NCBI GenBank assembly: GCA_003451715.1
Contig: DMJN01000008.1
Coordinates: forward strand, 1 to 10,001
Direction of reading: 5' to 3'
Origin: Gammaproteobacteria bacterium
Lineage (GTDB): Bacteria; Pseudomonadota; Gammaproteobacteria; Pseudomonadales; Pseudohongiellaceae
Length of the DNA: 10,001 nt
The notes below the pieces were generated by a model. It worked only from the letters and a program-made list of their open reading frames with translations. It was not told where the DNA came from and searched no databases. Positions 7,213-10,001 of the stretch are shown here, piece by piece (position 1 is the first letter of the stretch; each line of letters opens with the position of its first letter). The position numbers were made by a program, and so were the translations under genes.

Positions 7213-7338
7213 ATTTCAGGGTGCCGGAGCGCGATATTCGTGCCTGAAGCGCCACAAACGGGTAAAATTAGCGCCGCATTCTGGAACCATCCCCAAAGAT
7301 ACCAGATCGGAATTACGTACTAATTATAGGAGCAGGTC
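7213..7338 (+). promoter_or_regulatory. hisS-yfgM spacer with a possible weak promoter
   Basis: This 126-bp gap is the longest gene-free stretch. It contains TAAAAT at 7263-7268, five of six matches to the sigma-70 -10 consensus, followed by a GC-rich stretch (7271-7276). No convincing -35 is present at 16-18 bp spacing (for example GTGCCT at 7240-7245). A 5-bp inverted repeat TCAGG/CCTGA (about 7216-7246) has a long loop and no following T run, so I do not call a terminator. The gap itself suggests a transcription signal for yfgM-bamB-der. Confidence 0.3.
7328..7332 (+). promoter_or_regulatory. Ribosome binding site of yfgM
   Basis: AGGAG at 7328-7332 lies six bases before GTG 7339. It is one of the strongest Shine-Dalgarno sequences in the window and supports the non-ATG start. 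Confidence 0.75.
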
Positions 7339-8007
7339 GTGGCGATAAACGCTGCAGAAGAAGAGACTCTAGAAGCCCTCAAGAAATGGTGGGACGAAAA
7401 CGGTAAACAACTGCTGCTGTTAGCGGTGGTCGTGGTTGGTGGCTACAGCGGTTGGTTACTGTGGCAGAATTCCCAGGCAGCCACTGCCGAAGCCGCATCG
7501 GATCTGTACGAAGAGATTCTAACGCTGGCAGTCAATGAACCCGGCATCGATGTCACCGAGGCGGAACGAAGCAGCATTCTGGGACTGTCTGAGCAACTTC
7601 GATCTGACTATCCAGATTCGGTGTATGCTCTATTCGGTGCCCTGTTTGCAGCACAGCAATCAGTGGCCAGCAATGATCTGGACGGGGCTGAACAATCCCT
7701 GCAATGGATTCTCGATAATCAGCCGGATGGCTTATTTCAACAGACCGACGAGGGCCTGGTGCTGGCGACTAATTTGCGCATGGGCAGAGTCATTCTGGCC
7801 AAAGGCGATCCCGAGCGTGCGCTAGCGCTGGTAAACGCTATCAATCCCAGCTCTTTCGAAGCCGGGTTCGCTGAACTGCGAGGAGATATCTATGTCGCCA
7901 TGGGACGCATCGTGGATGCGCGGGATGCCTATATAGCTGCTCAACAGGCCGGTTCCAATAGTGACGGATTGCGCATGAAGCTTGACGATTTGTCGGATTC
8001 AATTTAA
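7339..8007 (+). CDS. yfgM: YfgM/ancillary SecYEG translocon subunit, TPR-like periplasmic protein
   Basis: YfgM is an inner membrane protein with a periplasmic TPR-like domain. In E. coli it associates with SecYEG and the chaperone PpiD and is thought to help hand secreted proteins to periplasmic chaperones. The protein has 222 residues (E. coli 206). The N-terminus (EEETLEALKKWWDENGKQ) leads into one transmembrane helix (about residues 24-42, LLLLAVVVVGGYSGWLLW). The rest is helical: YALFGALFAAQQSVASNDLD, an LATNLRMGRVILAKGDPERA repeat, and FAELRGDIYVAMGRIVDARD, ending in LRMKLDDLSDSI. The GTG start is supported by AGGAG six bases upstream and by the conserved N-terminal pattern. Its place between hisS and bamB is the usual one in gammaproteobacteria. 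Confidence 0.94.
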   Translation: MAINAAEEETLEALKKWWDENGKQLLLLAVVVVGGYSGWLLWQNSQAATAEAASDLYEEILTLAVNEPGIDVTEAERSSILGLSEQLRSDYPDSVYALFGALFAAQQSVASNDLDGAEQSLQWILDNQPDGLFQQTDEGLVLATNLRMGRVILAKGDPERALALVNAINPSSFEAGFAELRGDIYVAMGRIVDARDAYIAAQQAGSNSDGLRMKLDDLSDSI

Positions 8008-8027
8008 GTAATCACAGGTAAACAGGC

Positions 8028-9236
8028 ATGCATCTTGAGCAAATCATTTACCCCAGCTGGACCGGATCTCCGGTAAGAACAACGGTGCTTTGCCTGTTGC
8101 TACTCAGCCTTAATGCCTGCAGCTCTTTCAGTTGGAATCCCATGAACTGGTTCAGCGATGATGAGGTAAACCCTCCGGCTGAATTGCAGGATATCCAGAC
8201 GGAAGTGAACCTGCGTAGGGACTGGAGCGTGAATGTCGGCAATGGGCAGGGTGATGCCTACACTGAAATTACACCCACCATAAATGGTGGGATGATCTTT
8301 GCGGCCAGTGAAAACGGCAATATTGTCGCAATCGAAGTCAGTACTGGTAATACACTCTGGCGCAATCGATTAGACACCGCTATTACCGGTGGAGTTGGAG
8401 CCGGTGAGGGTGTGGTAATGGTTGGCACTGAAGAGGCTGAAATCGTAGCTCTCGACCAGGCGACTGGTGAAATCGTCTGGCAGACTCCAGTGTCCAGCGA
8501 AGTATTGAGTCAACCACAAACCAACGGGGATGTGGTGGTTGCACAAACGGTAGATGGCAAGCTACTCGCCCTGGACCGAGAGACCGGAGAGCAACGCTGG
8601 ATCTATGAGACCAATTTACCTGCCTTGACATTACGTGGCACCAGCAGGCCGGTAATTACTGACACTGGCGAAGTGATCGCAGGATTCAGTAATGGCACAC
8701 TGGTTTCTGTCGCTGCAACAGATGGTGTGTGGCGTTGGGAGGAACGCGTGGCGGTACCTGAAGGGCAATACGATATTGATCGCGTAATCGATGTAGACGG
8801 TGACCTGTTGCTGGATGGCAATCGGGTGCTCGCCACCAGCTATCAGGGTAACTTGATGGCTTTCGATATAGCCACCGGGCGAATTGTTTGGGGAATGGAG
8901 GCATCCAGTTATCACGGTATGGATCAGGGTTTTGGCAATATCTACTACAGCGATGACAGAAGCCATCTCGTTGCCGTAAGGGATAACAGCAACGATGTAG
9001 TTTGGGAAAATGAAGATTTGCAGTATCGAGCCATTACCGCTCCGACTACTATCAACAACTATGTTGCCGTGGCAGATTTCGAAGGTTACCTGCATCTGAT
9101 TTCCCAGATTGATGGTCGCATCGTTGGGCGTACTCGAATAGACGACGATGGGGTCAGGGCTAATCTTTTAACTTTAAATGATAAGCTGTATGTTTATGGT
9201 AACAGTGGCCGCTTAACTGCATTAACCCTGCAGTAG
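8028..9236 (+). CDS. bamB: Outer membrane protein assembly factor BamB (lipoprotein)
   Basis: BamB (YfgL) is a lipoprotein of the BAM complex that binds BamA and helps fold beta-barrel proteins into the outer membrane. The protein has 402 residues (E. coli 392). A signal peptide ends in the lipobox LNAC, with lipidated C31 followed by SSF; the absence of Asp after Cys fits outer membrane sorting. The rest is an eight-bladed PQQ-type beta-propeller with repeating blade signatures such as [68 protein letters not shown] and [15 protein letters not shown]. The BamA-contact loop LTLRGTS (200-206) and the DVD pair (255-257), regions shown by mutants to matter in E. coli, are kept. It lies 20 bp after yfgM. 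Only a modest AGG (8015-8017) precedes ATG 8028. Confidence 0.96.
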   Translation: MHLEQIIYPSWTGSPVRTTVLCLLLLSLNACSSFSWNPMNWFSDDEVNPPAELQDIQTEVNLRRDWSVNVGNGQGDAYTEITPTINGGMIFAASENGNIVAIEVSTGNTLWRNRLDTAITGGVGAGEGVVMVGTEEAEIVALDQATGEIVWQTPVSSEVLSQPQTNGDVVVAQTVDGKLLALDRETGEQRWIYETNLPALTLRGTSRPVITDTGEVIAGFSNGTLVSVAATDGVWRWEERVAVPEGQYDIDRVIDVDGDLLLDGNRVLATSYQGNLMAFDIATGRIVWGMEASSYHGMDQGFGNIYYSDDRSHLVAVRDNSNDVVWENEDLQYRAITAPTTINNYVAVADFEGYLHLISQIDGRIVGRTRIDDDGVRANLLTLNDKLYVYGNSGRLTALTLQ

Positions 9237-9285
9237 TTTTCAAGCTCAGACTCTAGATTGTCGCATCTTTGTTACAGGTATCACC

Positions 9286-10001
9286 ATGAGGCCAGTCATC
9301 GCCCTCGTTGGACGTCCCAACGTTGGCAAATCAACCCTTTTTAACCGCCTGACTCGCAGCCGTGACGCGATTGTTGCAAATATGCCCGGGCTTACTCGCG
9401 ACCGACAGTACGGCGAAGGCAGCAGCGAAGGTAAATCTTTTATCGCCATCGATACCGGTGGTATCACCGGGTACGAAGATGGCATCGATGCCGAGATGGC
9501 TTCCCAGTCTCTACAGGCGATCGATGAAGCCACTATCTGCCTGTTCCTCGTCGATGCGCGCGAGGGATTGACACCGGATGACAACAGAATCCTCGATTAT
9601 CTCCGCAAGCACAACAAGCACAGCTATCTGCTGGTGAACAAGATCGATGGGTCTGACCCCAACGAGGCCATGGCAGAGTTCTTTGCGCTTGGAATGAAAG
9701 ACGTGTTTCCTATTACTGCCACTCAGGGGCGCGGTGTCAGGAGCATGCTGACGGCGGTCTTGGGCGAGGCTGAAACAGATCTCCAGGCAACTGAAGAAGA
9801 TGTCGAAGTAGAGGGCATCAAGATAGCTATGGCAGGCAGGCCTAACGTAGGTAAATCTACGCTGGTTAATCGAATGCTCGGTGAGGACCGTGTTGTAGTT
9901 TACGACCGGCCAGGCACCACGCGGGATAGCGTGTACATTCCATTCGAGAGGCGCGGCAAGAAGTACACCTTGATCGATACGGCTGGCATCAGGAGACGGG
10001 G
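9286..10001 (+). CDS. der: Double-GTPase ribosome assembly factor Der (EngA), 5' part
   Basis: Der is an essential GTPase with two G domains in tandem that acts in assembly of the 50S ribosomal subunit. The window holds 238 complete codons; E. coli Der has about 490 residues, so the second G domain and the C-terminal KH-like domain lie outside. G domain 1 shows GRPNVGKS (9-16), the switch region PGLTRDR (34-40), DTGG (56-59) and NKID (118-121). G domain 2 starts with GRPNVGKS (184-191), PGTTRDS (209-215) and DTAG (231-234). The linker between the domains (about 160-176) is short and acidic, clearly shorter than the acidic insert in E. coli. ATG 9286 is 49 bp after bamB, with AGG at 9276-9278 as a possible ribosome binding site. 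The frame is open to the window end. Confidence 0.97.
   Translation, partial: MRPVIALVGRPNVGKSTLFNRLTRSRDAIVANMPGLTRDRQYGEGSSEGKSFIAIDTGGITGYEDGIDAEMASQSLQAIDEATICLFLVDAREGLTPDDNRILDYLRKHNKHSYLLVNKIDGSDPNEAMAEFFALGMKDVFPITATQGRGVRSMLTAVLGEAETDLQATEEDVEVEGIKIAMAGRPNVGKSTLVNRMLGEDRVVVYDRPGTTRDSVYIPFERRGKKYTLIDTAGIRRR

Noticed and set aside
8631..9095. 154-codon open frame on the - strand
   Set aside because: It is fully antisense to the beta-propeller part of bamB and shows no recognisable domain, so it is a chance shadow.
1..10001. Search for mobile elements, CRISPR, tRNA/rRNA, toxin-antitoxin or defence genes
   Set aside because: All but short spacers are filled with conserved core genes in one direction. 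I saw no repeats with spacers, no terminal inverted repeats and no change in composition by eye.

Overview
The window is a stretch of core chromosome from a gammaproteobacterium. Twelve protein genes lie on the + strand, all in the same direction, with short or overlapping junctions: hscA (3' part)-fdx-iscX-ndk-rlmN-pilW/pilF-rodZ-ispG-hisS-yfgM-bamB-der (5' part). From general knowledge, this order from iscX to der matches the Pseudomonas aeruginosa type. In Escherichia coli the isc cluster lies apart from the rlmN-to-der block. Base composition looks moderate and even by eye. The set of families (HscA/IscX, RodZ, YfgM, BamB) points to a free-living, possibly marine gammaproteobacterium, but the sequence alone does not give a genus.

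Positions 1-1387 hold the end of the iron-sulfur assembly (ISC) operon: the chaperone HscA, the [2Fe-2S] ferredoxin Fdx and the small acidic protein IscX. A 118-bp spacer follows, carrying a perfect TATAAT -10 element and a good ribosome binding site for ndk. Positions 1506-3141 hold ndk (nucleoside diphosphate kinase) and rlmN (radical SAM methyltransferase for 23S rRNA and tRNA, itself dependent on iron-sulfur clusters).

Positions 3159-4764 hold pilW/pilF (a TPR lipoprotein, the type IV pilus pilotin family) and rodZ (bitopic cell-shape protein), overlapping by 11 bp. Positions 4792-7212 hold ispG (4Fe-4S enzyme of the MEP isoprenoid pathway) and hisS (histidyl-tRNA synthetase). A 126-bp spacer with a possible weak promoter precedes yfgM (GTG start), bamB (outer membrane assembly lipoprotein) and the first half of der (double-GTPase ribosome assembly factor), which runs off the window end.

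The themes are iron-sulfur assembly and two of its likely clients (RlmN, IspG), translation (RlmN, HisS, Der) and envelope biogenesis (PilW, RodZ, YfgM, BamB). I see no mobile element, CRISPR array, RNA gene, toxin-antitoxin pair or new system. The most unusual point is the PilW/PilF protein, which appears to lack about 40 residues (roughly one TPR unit plus part of the next) in the middle of an otherwise well aligned sequence. No gene-free stretch exceeds 126 bp.
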